Source: Myroides profundi (lineage in GTDB: Bacteria > Bacteroidota > Bacteroidia > Flavobacteriales > Flavobacteriaceae). Taken from it: DNA of 64,000 nt. Below are positions 54,722 to 63,092 of this stretch, piece by piece. The translations under genes were made by a program, and so were the position numbers. The notes under the pieces are model-generated. The model saw nothing but the letters and a program-made list of their open reading frames with translations. It was not told the origin of the DNA and ran no database searches. The number at the start of each line of letters is the position of its first letter. Position 1 is the first letter of the stretch. The stretch covers positions 3,348,001 through 3,412,000 of the forward strand of contig NZ_CP010817.1 in assembly GCF_000833025.1 (NCBI RefSeq), read 5' to 3'.

Positions 54722-55438
54722 ATGTACGATAACCCTTTTGATATTATAAAATTTTCTGCTGATAAACGTCAGTATATACCAGCTTCACTAGGGAGACAAA
54801 GTTGGATGAAAGAAACAGATGTATTACACACAGAGATAGATATTCCACTAGGTCAATCTCGCTATGGCGGCCCAGTCATCGACTTACCTCCTGGAGTAGA
54901 TCATCCTCAAGGACTATACTATGCAGGTCAAATAGATTTGGCAGTATGTTCTCCACATGATAAAACAGGGATGTTACCCAAAACGGGGCAACTCATCTTC
55001 TTCGCAGACATTATGACTGATACGGGTAAAGTCATCTATACAGACGTACCTAATCATCATTTGGTAAGGCATATCGTAGAGCATGAGGACAATTTCTTCT
55101 ATGGGGTACTGATCAATGAAGTCACTGCTGATACAGAGCCTTTCTCTGATCGATATAGAGAGCCTGAGGATGAATATGAAGAAGACGATGTAGATGAGGA
55201 TGGAATGTACTGGGATTATTTCGGAGGAACATATCTGTCTAAAATATTCGGTATATTCACTCATTGCCAATTAGGGAAAGAAGAGATAGAAGAGTTTATT
55301 CATTCAGATAAACTAGTACTGTGGCAGATAGGTGAGAATAACTTTAATGACGATGGGGTGTTCAGTGTACTGATCAAAGAAGAGGACTTAAAAAACCTAA
55401 ACTTTGACAACTGCGAATTCTATTGGGCACAGTCTTAA
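54722..55438 (+). CDS. DUF1963-family protein (YwqG-like)
   Basis: 238 residues from the ATG at 54722 (MYDNPFDIIKFSADKRQYIP); the TTG at 54695 is less likely because the N-terminus then has no family match. DUF1963 hallmarks are RYGGPVIDLPPG, GLYYAGQIDL, LIFFADIM and the end NNFNDDGVFSVLIKEEDLKN. An acidic linker sits at about residues 150-165. Function unknown; related proteins have been proposed as immunity factors, but no toxin is adjacent. Confidence 0.85.
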   Translation: MYDNPFDIIKFSADKRQYIPASLGRQSWMKETDVLHTEIDIPLGQSRYGGPVIDLPPGVDHPQGLYYAGQIDLAVCSPHDKTGMLPKTGQLIFFADIMTDTGKVIYTDVPNHHLVRHIVEHEDNFFYGVLINEVTADTEPFSDRYREPEDEYEEDDVDEDGMYWDYFGGTYLSKIFGIFTHCQLGKEEIEEFIHSDKLVLWQIGENNFNDDGVFSVLIKEEDLKNLNFDNCEFYWAQS

Positions 55439-55529
55439 AAGGAGAGTCAAAATAGAAAAGTAAATACAACTTTAAAGATATTTCCTTGTTAAAATAAATT
55501 ATCTTTAAGGCTAAATCAACCAACAAATT

Positions 55530-56786
55530 ATGACAATAAAAAGAGCTTTATTAAGCTTGTTTATACTGGCTTCCTTAACAAGTATAGCACAAGATAAAGA
55601 AGTTATCCCTTTCTCTTATAACAAGAACATCAATCAATACAAGGGACTCTCTCCTATCACTAATGCTATAAAAGATCATACAATAGTAGCGCTAGGTGAA
55701 GGGACTCATGGTACTAAAGAGTTCAATACGCTAAGAATAGAATTAATCAAAGACTTAGTCACTAATCATAATTTTAGAATTATCTCTTTTGAAAATGCTT
55801 ATGGAGATACTTATATGATTAATAAGGCTATTAACTCTAATGGAGATCTACAAAAAGAGATGAAAACAAACTTAGTCTCTGTATGGCAAACCAAAGAGAT
55901 AGAGAATCTATTCTTATGGATAAGATCTTATAATAAAAAGAATAAAGAAAAGGTTATTCTAACTGGTGTTGACACCAACTTTCTTCACAATAGTGCCTTG
56001 ATTCTATTAAGTGAAAAAGATTTAGCACGCAATAAAACTTACTATGAGAACTGCTTAAAGCTAGCTGAAGCCGCTAAAGTAATGGATTACAATTGGGCAA
56101 AATCTAATGATGAAACCTTTGAAAAAGATTATGACAACTTAATCAAAGTGGGAACAGAAGCATTTCAATTAACAAAAGAAATGACTACTAAATACGGTGA
56201 TAAACTTTCTAAACACGCAAAGATTGCATTATACAATTTAGAACTAGGATTTAGAATGTTCTATGAAGTTGGTCAAAGAAATGAGAGTTATACTCGAGAT
56301 TATGCTATGGCTGAGATAGCAAAGAGAACACAATCTCTACTTAATCAGAAGATGATTATCATCGCTCATAATGCCCATATTGGTCTTACTCCATCTTTTA
56401 TTGACCCAATGGGAGAATACATCAAAAAGCAATATGGTGACCAGTTTTACTCTTTAGCAACTTTTACTGCACATGGTACTTTTAGTGCTATGAACGATAA
56501 TATAGATGTAAAAGAAAGTAAATACGCTTCATATGACTTACCTACTGTGCAAGATAATTCATTAGAACAACAGATGGAGCAGTACACTGAGAAGAACTAT
56601 TTTGTCAACTTTAAAAATACTCCTTCAAGTATATTTGATACACCTAAAAAAATGAATTGGATAGGGTATAAAATAATGACTGAAGAAGAACAAACAAAAT
56701 ACATGACTATTCCTAATGTGAAACTAAGAGAACACTTCGATGGTTTTATCTTTATGAATACAACGAACGCTTCAGAACATTTTTAA
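55530..56786 (+). CDS. Erythromycin esterase family protein
   Basis: 418 residues with a signal peptide (ALLSLFILASLTSIAQ). The family core is visible: VALGEGTHGTKEFNTLRIEL, ISFENAYGDTYMIN, HNAHIGLTPSF with conserved His, and QFYSLATFTAHGTFSAM. Members include macrolide esterases but most are of unknown substrate. A signal peptide is unusual for resistance esterases and suggests an envelope role. No resistance claim is made. Confidence 0.85.
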   Translation: MTIKRALLSLFILASLTSIAQDKEVIPFSYNKNINQYKGLSPITNAIKDHTIVALGEGTHGTKEFNTLRIELIKDLVTNHNFRIISFENAYGDTYMINKAINSNGDLQKEMKTNLVSVWQTKEIENLFLWIRSYNKKNKEKVILTGVDTNFLHNSALILLSEKDLARNKTYYENCLKLAEAAKVMDYNWAKSNDETFEKDYDNLIKVGTEAFQLTKEMTTKYGDKLSKHAKIALYNLELGFRMFYEVGQRNESYTRDYAMAEIAKRTQSLLNQKMIIIAHNAHIGLTPSFIDPMGEYIKKQYGDQFYSLATFTAHGTFSAMNDNIDVKESKYASYDLPTVQDNSLEQQMEQYTEKNYFVNFKNTPSSIFDTPKKMNWIGYKIMTEEEQTKYMTIPNVKLREHFDGFIFMNTTNASEHF

Positions 56787-56803
56787 TTACTAAAAAATAT
56801 ACT

Positions 56804-57313
56804 ATGGGAATGATTGGAAACCTGCTTCGAGTAAGTCAAGCAGAACTAACAAGCTATGTACAGGATAGCAATTTATTTGAAGAAAGAATCTACAAAGATT
56901 ACGATGAGAACGATATAGATGAAGCTTTGGTAGATATAGATAAGTCTTGGGAAGCAATTGCTTTTTTATTTGGAAACAATGCAGATGACTACTTAGATCA
57001 TCCGTTAGCTACTGCAATATTTGGTTCACATACTTTAGATGAGAATCAGGATATAGGTTATGGCCCTGCTAGTTTTGTGACAACAGAACAAGTCAAAGAA
57101 ATTCACAATCTACTGACTCAACTATCAAATGAAGAATTGAGAAAGAGGTTCTCTCCTCAAAAACTTAATGAAGAAGAAATATATCCTTCATTTTGGTCAG
57201 AAGCAGATAAAGAAGAAATATGGGAACACCTATCTGCTAACATCAATACAATACGAGAGGTTTATAGTACTGCTGCAAAAAACAATGAGGCTGTAATTAC
57301 ATTTATCAATTAA
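56804..57313 (+). CDS. DUF1877-family protein
   Basis: 169 residues. MGMIGNLLRVSQAELTSYVQ and VDIDKSWEAIAFLFGNNADDY and YGPASFVTTEQVKEIHNLL follow the DUF1877 pattern. It starts 17 bases after the esterase stop, so the two are probably co-transcribed. Function unknown. Confidence 0.88.
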   Translation: MGMIGNLLRVSQAELTSYVQDSNLFEERIYKDYDENDIDEALVDIDKSWEAIAFLFGNNADDYLDHPLATAIFGSHTLDENQDIGYGPASFVTTEQVKEIHNLLTQLSNEELRKRFSPQKLNEEEIYPSFWSEADKEEIWEHLSANINTIREVYSTAAKNNEAVITFIN

Positions 57314-57317
57314 ACTA

Positions 57318-57353
57318 AAAAAGCCTACTGAATATTCTATTAGTAGGCTTCTT
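57318..57353 (+). terminator. Bidirectional terminator between DUF1877 and the convergent gene
   Basis: AAAAAAGCCTACT, a loop, AGTAGGCTTCTTT. It sits between convergent genes. Confidence 0.85.
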
Positions 57354-57356
57354 TGA

Positions 57357-57770
57357 TTATTTCTTATCAATACATTTTACTAAAGATTCAAAAGCTTTAG
57401 TATCTATTTTTAATTTTTTAAAGTCTGGTTCTTCAGGATCTAGAGCATTCATAGATTGATATATTCCATCTCGCTGAGGCTGTATAATAAACCAAGACAC
57501 TACACTTTCTACCATCTGTGGTTGTTTAGGATTATCAGATAGATTATTTCGAACATAAGCTTTAATGATCACAGTCCCTCCGGTGGTATCTTCTATTCTA
57601 ACATAATAATCCTTATTGGGATACTCAAAATCACTGTGTTTTATTATTTGAGCTAATTGAGTATTACAATCTTGCTTTACTGTATTTTTCCTCTCTTTTG
57701 CGAATACACTTATACTACATACCAAAAGAAATATAGTTAAATAACTTCTTATATCTTTTCTCTTCTCCAT
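57357..57770 (-). CDS. Unknown secreted protein
   Basis: 137 residues from the ATG at 57770 (MEKRKDIRSYLTIFLLVCSISVFA), which gives a signal peptide; a longer in-frame version lacks one. The mature part carries YVRIEDTTGGTVIIKAYVRN and PQRDGIYQSM. Not recognised. Confidence 0.65.
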   Translation of the reverse strand: MEKRKDIRSYLTIFLLVCSISVFAKERKNTVKQDCNTQLAQIIKHSDFEYPNKDYYVRIEDTTGGTVIIKAYVRNNLSDNPKQPQMVESVVSWFIIQPQRDGIYQSMNALDPEEPDFKKLKIDTKAFESLVKCIDKK

Positions 57771-58038
57771 AGATCTCCATTTTTTATTTCTAACAAAGTA
57801 ATCATAATTACAATAAGAAACGCTAAAAAACGACATTCATTATATATAATATTCACTTTTAACACAATGTAGTCTATAAAAAAAACACTTCAATGATAAT
57901 AATGAAATATTACACAACAACAACCTAAACCCACTCCGAAAGATGTACAATTCTTATCATTTACAGAAAAATACATTTTAATCAATATATTCTCTTTCTT
58001 AGTAAAAAAACAACCTTTTCTAATGTTCACTTTATAAT
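57771..58038. other. Gene-free region
   Basis: About 270 AT-rich bases, no feature recognised, ending at the rtcB terminator. Confidence 0.5.
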
Positions 58039-58078
58039 TAAACAAAACAAGGCCACTAACTCTTGTCAGTAACCTTGT
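58039..58078 (-). terminator. Terminator-like hairpin after rtcB
   Basis: AACAAGG with CCTTGTT and CACT with AGT(G) form an imperfect stem about 25 bases past the rtcB stop; T-run weak. Confidence 0.6.
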
Positions 58079-58099
58079 TATACATATTTTTATAATCTA

Positions 58100-59530
58100 T
58101 TAATCCTCTTTACTCCCATCATCAGCCATTCTGACAATCTTAGGTGTAAACATCGCTACTACATCGACTAACTCTCCCTGTGCAGCCATCACCTGATGAA
58201 TATCTTTATAAGCCATAGGAGCTTCATCTTTACCTGCTCCTATTAACTCTACACCATGATCTGACAATACTGCTTTTATATCAGCTGCTTTCAGAGTCTT
58301 GATAGCTTGTGTTCTGCTCATCTGACGTCCAGCACCATGTGAAGCAGAGTTTAAAGCTTCCTCTTCTCCTTTACCTCTCACTAAGAATCCTGGCGCAGTC
58401 ATAGAGCCTGGTATAATCCCCATCACTCCTTTACTCGCAGGAGTAGCTCCTTTACGGTGTACAATAACCTCTCTACCTTGGTACATCTCCTTCCACGCAA
58501 AATTATGGTGATTCTCCACTTTAGCTAATACCTCAGCACCTATTGCTTTAGTTAGTTTATCATGAATAACCTCATGACAAGCTGAAGCATAATCCCCTGC
58601 CAAGTTCATCATCGTCCAATACTCTTGCCCTGCCTCTGAGTTTAAATCAAGGTAAGCTAAGTTCTTTGCTTCATAAGGTAACTTACAGATATCTTTAGCG
58701 ATTTGCGTATATCTACCTGCTATAGTCGCTCCCATTCCTCGTGAACCTGAATGTGTTAATAAAGCTAAGTAAGTTCCTTTATCTATATTCAATACCTCAT
58801 CTCTCTCCATGAACTCCATCAATCCCCATTCTACAAAGTGGTTACCTCCACCTGAAGACCCCAGTTGTTCCCAAGCTTTATCTTGTAAGCTCTTAATAAA
58901 AGGGTTGAGATTAAACTCTCCTCTATCTAAGATATCATGTTGTGCTTTATATTGTCCTTGGAATCCATGCCCTGCTCCAAACTTAGTATGCTTAACCAAC
59001 TGTTCTTTCAGTAAATCTTCCATACCGTAGAACTCCACACCTTTAATATCAAAAATAGACAACGCCATTCTACACCCAATATCTACTCCTACACCATAAG
59101 GTATCACAGCATTCTCAGTAGCTAATACTCCTCCGATAGGTAATCCATATCCTTGATGTGCATCAGGCATTAACGCACCTGCTACAGCCACAGGTAGCTT
59201 CACTGCAGTTTGCATCTGCTTAATCGCTCCGTCTTCTATATGATCGGCACCGTATACAGTATACCCTACAGCCTCCTCTCTCAGTGGAATAACCTCTTCT
59301 TCTACACGTTGTCCCACGCCTTCTATAATAGCAGTAGCCAACTTCCCGAATACCTTATCGTTTAAGTAATCTTCTGCATTAGTCAGCACAGCTTTATAAT
59401 GTGCTAACATCTCCACCTTCGTATAACCTGTTCTTTTCTTATTCGCTTTTAGAGCAATACCCAATAACTCTGTTTGTGGGTATCCTAAAACAATTAAATC
59501 ATTTCCATTAATTGGTGTATTATCTTTCAT
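58100..59530 (-). CDS. rtcB: RNA-splicing ligase RtcB
   Basis: 476 residues. RtcB joins 2',3'-cyclic phosphate and 5'-OH RNA ends with GTP and manganese. The active site is complete: PDAHQGYGLPIGGVLA, GVGVDIGCRMAL with the metal Cys, GSSGGGNHFVEW, LTHSGSRGMG and SASHGAGRQMSRTQA with the guanylated His, ending KDEAPMAYKDIHQVM. It lies 66 bases after a PQQ-propeller lipoprotein gene. The slipin, tRNA-like RNA and WYL gene upstream fit a RNA-repair context known for bacterial rtcB loci. Confidence 0.97.
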   Translation of the reverse strand: MKDNTPINGNDLIVLGYPQTELLGIALKANKKRTGYTKVEMLAHYKAVLTNAEDYLNDKVFGKLATAIIEGVGQRVEEEVIPLREEAVGYTVYGADHIEDGAIKQMQTAVKLPVAVAGALMPDAHQGYGLPIGGVLATENAVIPYGVGVDIGCRMALSIFDIKGVEFYGMEDLLKEQLVKHTKFGAGHGFQGQYKAQHDILDRGEFNLNPFIKSLQDKAWEQLGSSGGGNHFVEWGLMEFMERDEVLNIDKGTYLALLTHSGSRGMGATIAGRYTQIAKDICKLPYEAKNLAYLDLNSEAGQEYWTMMNLAGDYASACHEVIHDKLTKAIGAEVLAKVENHHNFAWKEMYQGREVIVHRKGATPASKGVMGIIPGSMTAPGFLVRGKGEEEALNSASHGAGRQMSRTQAIKTLKAADIKAVLSDHGVELIGAGKDEAPMAYKDIHQVMAAQGELVDVVAMFTPKIVRMADDGSKED

Positions 59531-59562
59531 AGTTTCTCAATTTACAGTCAACGGTTTACGCT

Positions 59563-59591
59563 GTGAACTGTAAACCGTCCACCGTTAACCA
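59563..59591. repeat. 29-base direct repeat, copy 1
   Basis: GTGAACTGTAAACCGTCCAC followed by CGTTAACCA. It matches the copy at 61298-61326 at 24 of 29 positions in the same orientation. It lies between rtcB and the PQQ lipoprotein gene and is flanked by inverted relatives (CAACGGTTTAC). Confidence 0.7.
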
Positions 59592-59596
59592 ATTAA

Positions 59597-60862
59597 CTAA
59601 TTCTTAAAATATTTTATATAAGCTGTATTGTGATACTCCTCTTTTGTTTCATAAGCAATGAGTACCTTAGCCTGTTTACTTGTTTTATCTATTGTTGTTA
59701 CTCCTCGTATTGTTAAGAACACCAACTGTCCATCTTTTGTTTCTTCAATATTGGTCAATGGTTTAAACTCCTCTGTGATTGGGTAAGTTGCTAATTCTTT
59801 ACCTTGAAAGTCTAATACAAACACCTTAGTCATAGTGTACCCTACAAGATGCTCTCCTGATTTGTGCCAATTCACAATTTCTTCTGTTGAACCGTAACTC
59901 CATTGCTCTTCACCTGTCTTAGCATTTAGCCCTATTAGAGCTTGAGCATCACTATCTGATTTGCGTACATGTATAACATACGTTTTTCCGTACAATACTG
60001 TATTACTATCAAAATTAGTTGCTAACCTTGGGTATTCTTTAGACTGATACCTCCATTTATAAATAGATAGATTATCCTTAAAGTTGTTCTTTGGATCCAT
60101 AATATCATCATTATCTCCCTTCACATTTCCATCTTGATTAAATGGTATTGCATAGAACTTACCATCTTCTTCTCCGAAGTACAATGTCTCATCATCACTT
60201 CGCATTTGTGTATAAAGTGGACTATCAAACGTAATTCCTTCATACATTCCATAGCTCGTAGGTGTACCACGTAATGAATACTTGTTTAAGTAAATAGCAG
60301 AATTAACGAATATGTTCTCTTGACATAACACAGGTTGATACATATTGAATTTTGTCTCTATACCTTCCGCTTTAAACTCCGTACCATCCTCTTTATTTAA
60401 TATAACAAAGTAAGGATAACTACCTCCACCTGTAGTTACTGTATAAACCTTATCTTGGTATTGCAAAGGTTGTCCCATAAAGTATGGTTCACTACCAGCT
60501 TCTGTATCAAAGCCACCTGAAGTATCATCTACTGCCACATCCATCATACCTATCTGCCCTGCTTCATACATCCACTTTTCTTTCCCTGTTAGGATATCTA
60601 AAGCGACAAACTTACCACTCTCGAAAGGCATATATAGAGTAGTCTCATCGAAGTCAAACTTATTTCTGTTTCCTTCTCCATCTTGTGTAGAGGTATATTC
60701 CCACACTACTTTTTTATTGTCTAAGTCAAAATTGACTACCTTGCCATTAAAACTGAATACAACAGTCTGATTTGGTACATTAACGACAGTATCTTGCGTC
60801 TGTTTATTCTGACATCCAAAGAAGGCAAATAGCGCTGTAAGTGATACTAAGAGTTTTTTCAT
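59597..60862 (-). CDS. PQQ-binding-like beta-propeller lipoprotein
   Basis: 421 residues. Lipobox LFAFFGCQNK (Cys17). The rest is a beta-propeller of PQQ-like blades: VVWEYTSTQDG, LDILTGKEKWMYEAGQIG, LNAKTGEEQWSYGSTE and similar repeats of the form W-x-Y. It has no catalytic dehydrogenase residues and resembles BamB-like scaffold proteins. It sits upstream of rtcB on the same strand with 66 bases between, so co-transcription is possible but the functions differ (envelope against cytosol). Confidence 0.82.
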   Translation of the reverse strand: MKKLLVSLTALFAFFGCQNKQTQDTVVNVPNQTVVFSFNGKVVNFDLDNKKVVWEYTSTQDGEGNRNKFDFDETTLYMPFESGKFVALDILTGKEKWMYEAGQIGMMDVAVDDTSGGFDTEAGSEPYFMGQPLQYQDKVYTVTTGGGSYPYFVILNKEDGTEFKAEGIETKFNMYQPVLCQENIFVNSAIYLNKYSLRGTPTSYGMYEGITFDSPLYTQMRSDDETLYFGEEDGKFYAIPFNQDGNVKGDNDDIMDPKNNFKDNLSIYKWRYQSKEYPRLATNFDSNTVLYGKTYVIHVRKSDSDAQALIGLNAKTGEEQWSYGSTEEIVNWHKSGEHLVGYTMTKVFVLDFQGKELATYPITEEFKPLTNIEETKDGQLVFLTIRGVTTIDKTSKQAKVLIAYETKEEYHNTAYIKYFKN

Positions 60863-60983
60863 ATTGTTTTGTTGTTTTTTAAACTGCTCGCAAATATATT
60901 ATTTTTCACAATTCACTAAGCAGTGAATTAACTCACTTATTCAATAAAATCCTCTTATCTTTATCGTTCTAATCTCAGAATGA

Positions 60984-61265
60984 ATGAAAGAACCCCGTCT
61001 ATATGTTGACTTCAATGAAATGATAGATTTCAACATAGTACTACTCTCCCAAACGGACTATAAAACTAACTCCTTAGGTAACGCTATTTATTTACAGGAA
61101 GGCAACACTGTGCTAATCTATATGGATGATTCTGATGAATATGACACCCCTGATAACTTACTCGCTGAAGGTATTGTTATCCTTAACCCAATACCTAACC
61201 ACATTGCTAAATGGTGTTGCTTAATCAACGACAAGGGTATTTATTACGAATCTGATGAAAGGTAA
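60984..61265 (+). CDS. Unknown small protein
   Basis: 93 residues. MKEPRLYVDFNEMIDFNIVL and IAKWCCLINDKGIYYESDER at the ends. Not recognised. It lies alone on the plus strand between slipin and the PQQ lipoprotein gene. Confidence 0.6.
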   Translation: MKEPRLYVDFNEMIDFNIVLLSQTDYKTNSLGNAIYLQEGNTVLIYMDDSDEYDTPDNLLAEGIVILNPIPNHIAKWCCLINDKGIYYESDER

Positions 61266-61297
61266 ACAATGATTCATGGTATACCAGCTCACAGTCC

Positions 61298-61326
61298 GTA
61301 AACTGTGAACCGTCAACTGTTAACTA
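61298..61326. repeat. 29-base direct repeat, copy 2
   Basis: GTAAACTGTGAACCGTCAAC followed by TGTTAACTA, 24 of 29 identical to copy 1 at 59563. It overlaps and supplies the stop codon of the slipin gene. Confidence 0.7.
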
Positions 61327-62418
61327 TCTCGAAAACACCTCTTTCAATTGTTTCAAGACATTCCCACCACCAGACAAACTAATCTCTCCTACTTTATCAG
61401 CGATTTTCTCGATGTATTCCATCTCTTTTAATCGCATTAGCATCTCGTTCTCTTCCATCAGCTTCGCTGTGTTTAACAAGCTACGTGTAGCAGCAGTCTC
61501 TTCTCTACGAGTGATCATATTTGCCTGAGCTTTTTTCTCAGCGATTAACACCTGATTCATAATCTCTCTTATATCCCCTGGTAAGATGATATCTTTGATA
61601 CCACAGTTTTTCACTTCGATACCTAAAGATACTATCTCTTCTTTCACCCCATTCAAGATTTCAGAAGACAAGTTCTCTTTGTTCTCCATCAATTCGTCAA
61701 AAGACATTCTACCGACTTTCTCTCTCAACATCAATTGCACCACATTATACATCTGTTTCTCCACCTCTTTGTTGTCCACATAAGCTTTCAACAAATCTTT
61801 TACTTGGTACACCAAGTTGAAGTTGATACGCAGCTGTACTTTATCTTTCGTCAAGATCTCTTGTCCATTCATATCCATCACTTGCTGACGTACATCGACA
61901 AGAGTAATTTGTACCTTGATATCATTCTTCCAATATCTGTATTCACCTGCATTCAAAATCTCTTGGAACTGTCCATCCACGAATAACAATCCTTTCTCAT
62001 TAGCCCCTACCGTGTACATTCTCACGAAGTTTGACATATTGCCTTTCCCCATGATATTACGTGCGATAGCCTTGTTCACTTCTAATTCATCTGTAGTATA
62101 TCGCTCAAAAGAGTACTCAGTAGCTGCCTTCCAGTAGATATGTCTACCAGCACCTAATGCTACGTTGAACACTTTATTCTTATACACCAACACCACTTCG
62201 TTATCCATCACATCGATCACCTCTAACATTCCTCTTAACTCTGTATTTAATAACAGAGCATCTATATCTCTACGCATACCGAAGTACTCAGACATATTGT
62301 ATTCCATCACCTCTTTCTCACCCCATAACCAGTATTCACCAGCAGTATATACTCTCTGTAATTCTCCTTGTTTAAACACTAAGGCAACGTGATTTGTTTT
62401 TACTTGTAACTTTTTCAT
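61324..62418 (-). CDS. Slipin (SPFH/Band 7) protein without a membrane anchor
   Basis: 364 residues. The SPFH core (about 130-300) has VRMYTVGANEKGLLFVDGQF, VRQQVMDMNGQEILTKDKVQ and VKNCGIKDIILPGDIREIMNQVLIAE (across residues 272-297), then a coiled-coil tail. Unlike most slipins there is no N-terminal membrane helix. The N-terminal part instead repeats the SPFH entry strand three times: TAGEYWLWGEKEVMEYN, GAGRHIYWKAATEYSFERY and NAGEYRYWKNDIKVQITLVD. Band 7 proteins of this type occur beside rtcB and Y RNAs in other bacteria. The tRNA-like RNA lies about 330 bases upstream on the same strand. Confidence 0.9.
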   Translation of the reverse strand: MKKLQVKTNHVALVFKQGELQRVYTAGEYWLWGEKEVMEYNMSEYFGMRRDIDALLLNTELRGMLEVIDVMDNEVVLVYKNKVFNVALGAGRHIYWKAATEYSFERYTTDELEVNKAIARNIMGKGNMSNFVRMYTVGANEKGLLFVDGQFQEILNAGEYRYWKNDIKVQITLVDVRQQVMDMNGQEILTKDKVQLRINFNLVYQVKDLLKAYVDNKEVEKQMYNVVQLMLREKVGRMSFDELMENKENLSSEILNGVKEEIVSLGIEVKNCGIKDIILPGDIREIMNQVLIAEKKAQANMITRREETAATRSLLNTAKLMEENEMLMRLKEMEYIEKIADKVGEISLSGGGNVLKQLKEVFSR

Positions 62419-62730
62419 AACTGTATATTTTTAATATTTTACGTCTTTATCATAAAGAACAGTCTAAATAGGCTTCACTTATCTCAGGCGGAAAATGAAG
62501 TAAACTGTACAATAGAATAGTTTGTGTATAGTCCTGAATGACTCACTGAGCAAGTCATTCACTCTATATCATCCCCTATTCCTCTTCTACAACATAACTT
62601 GTTTTTACAGGCTTTGATAAGTTGTCTTTTATTCCCTTAGTCTAAGACTGTAAGAAGAAAAGACAGAAACACTATTTGACTGAACCTTTTTTATATGGAG
62701 AGGATTTTTAATGAAGTTCCTCTTCTTCTC
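62419..62730. other. Leader region between the tRNA-like RNA and slipin
   Basis: About 310 bases without a coding frame. A hairpin with 8-base arms (GAATGACT / AGTCATTC, 62536-62560) and a CTCC/GGAG-rich imperfect hairpin near 62696-62734 are visible. It may belong to the same transcript as the tRNA-like element. Confidence 0.5.
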
Positions 62731-62931
62731 CCAAAATTGCTTAAAAGGCAATTGTTCTGATCTAACCGCTAATCTATATTACCCTGAGGTAATAGTAGGA
62801 TTCGAACCTACGACATGAACATTTTACTAATCCCATATTAGTTGTTCTTCTGATTACAAACAGGATAAGGTAAACTACTGTCCCTCACTTCTGCGCTATA
62901 CCGAAACGCTTCCAAGGTTTGTATCTTTCGA
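62731..62931 (-). ncRNA. tRNA-mimicking Y RNA (YrlA-like), circularly permuted tRNA fold
   Basis: Minus strand. The core (62821 to 62753) reads, in order: TGTTC (anticodon-stem 3' strand), ATGTC (variable loop, C48), T-arm GTAGG-TTCGAAT-CCTAC (62795-62811), TATTACC (acceptor 3' strand), loop TCAG, GGTAATA (acceptor 5' strand, 7 of 7 pairs), TA (positions 8-9), D-arm GATT-AGCGGTTA-GATC (62759-62774), A, and GAACA (62753-62757, pairing with TGTTC). U8, A14, G15-C48, G18-G19, A21 and TTC-x-A of the T-loop are all present. It is a tRNA opened in the anticodon loop with its acceptor sealed, as in YrlA bacterial Y RNAs. A 5' domain of about 110 bases precedes it. The ends are inferred from a promoter and a weak hairpin. 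Confidence 0.85.
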
Positions 62932-62937
62932 ACAGTA

Positions 62938-62945
62938 CAAAGATG
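62938..62945 (-). promoter_or_regulatory. -7 box of the tRNA-like RNA promoter
   Basis: CATCTTTG on the minus strand, one base off TAnnTTTG, with a TTG 18 bases upstream (62964-62966) inside operator copy A. It predicts a start near 62931. Confidence 0.5.
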
Positions 62946-62954
62946 CACACCTAC

Positions 62955-62975
62955 CTACGCAATCAAATTGCGCAC
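62955..62975. promoter_or_regulatory. Shared palindromic operator, copy A
   Basis: CTACGCAAT, then CAA, then ATTGCGCAC. CGCAAT and ATTGCG are perfect inverted arms. It covers the -33 region of the tRNA-like RNA promoter. Seventeen of 21 positions match copy B at 63055. Confidence 0.7.
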
Positions 62976-63054
62976 TAATAAATATTTGTAAAATGTTCTA
63001 TTAAACACTAAATATCAATTAATTACAATCACAAATAATTCAAACAAAAAACAA

Positions 63055-63075
63055 CTACGCAATTACACTGCGTAC
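63055..63075. promoter_or_regulatory. Shared palindromic operator, copy B
   Basis: CTACGCAAT, then TAC, then ACTGCGTAC. TACGCA and TGCGTA form the arms. It covers the -33 region of the WYL gene promoter, 50 bases before its ATG. It is presumably bound by the WYL protein. Confidence 0.7.
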
Positions 63076-63092
63076 GTAAAGAGAAGAATATG

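Noticed and set aside
55530..56786. Macrolide resistance gene
   Set aside because: Family membership alone does not show resistance; the protein has a signal peptide and no mobile context.
62788..62811. An ordinary tRNA gene at the GGTTCGAATCC word on the minus strand
   Set aside because: The T-arm and acceptor 3' strand are perfect, but no matching acceptor 5' strand lies upstream. The partner strand and D-arm lie downstream, so it is a permuted tRNA-like RNA rather than a canonical tRNA. No anticodon loop is closed.
62843..62870. Anticodon-arm-like word CTGTTTGTAATCAG in the 5' domain of the tRNA-like RNA
   Set aside because: It resembles a threonine tRNA anticodon arm at first sight, but only three base pairs form, so no claim is made.
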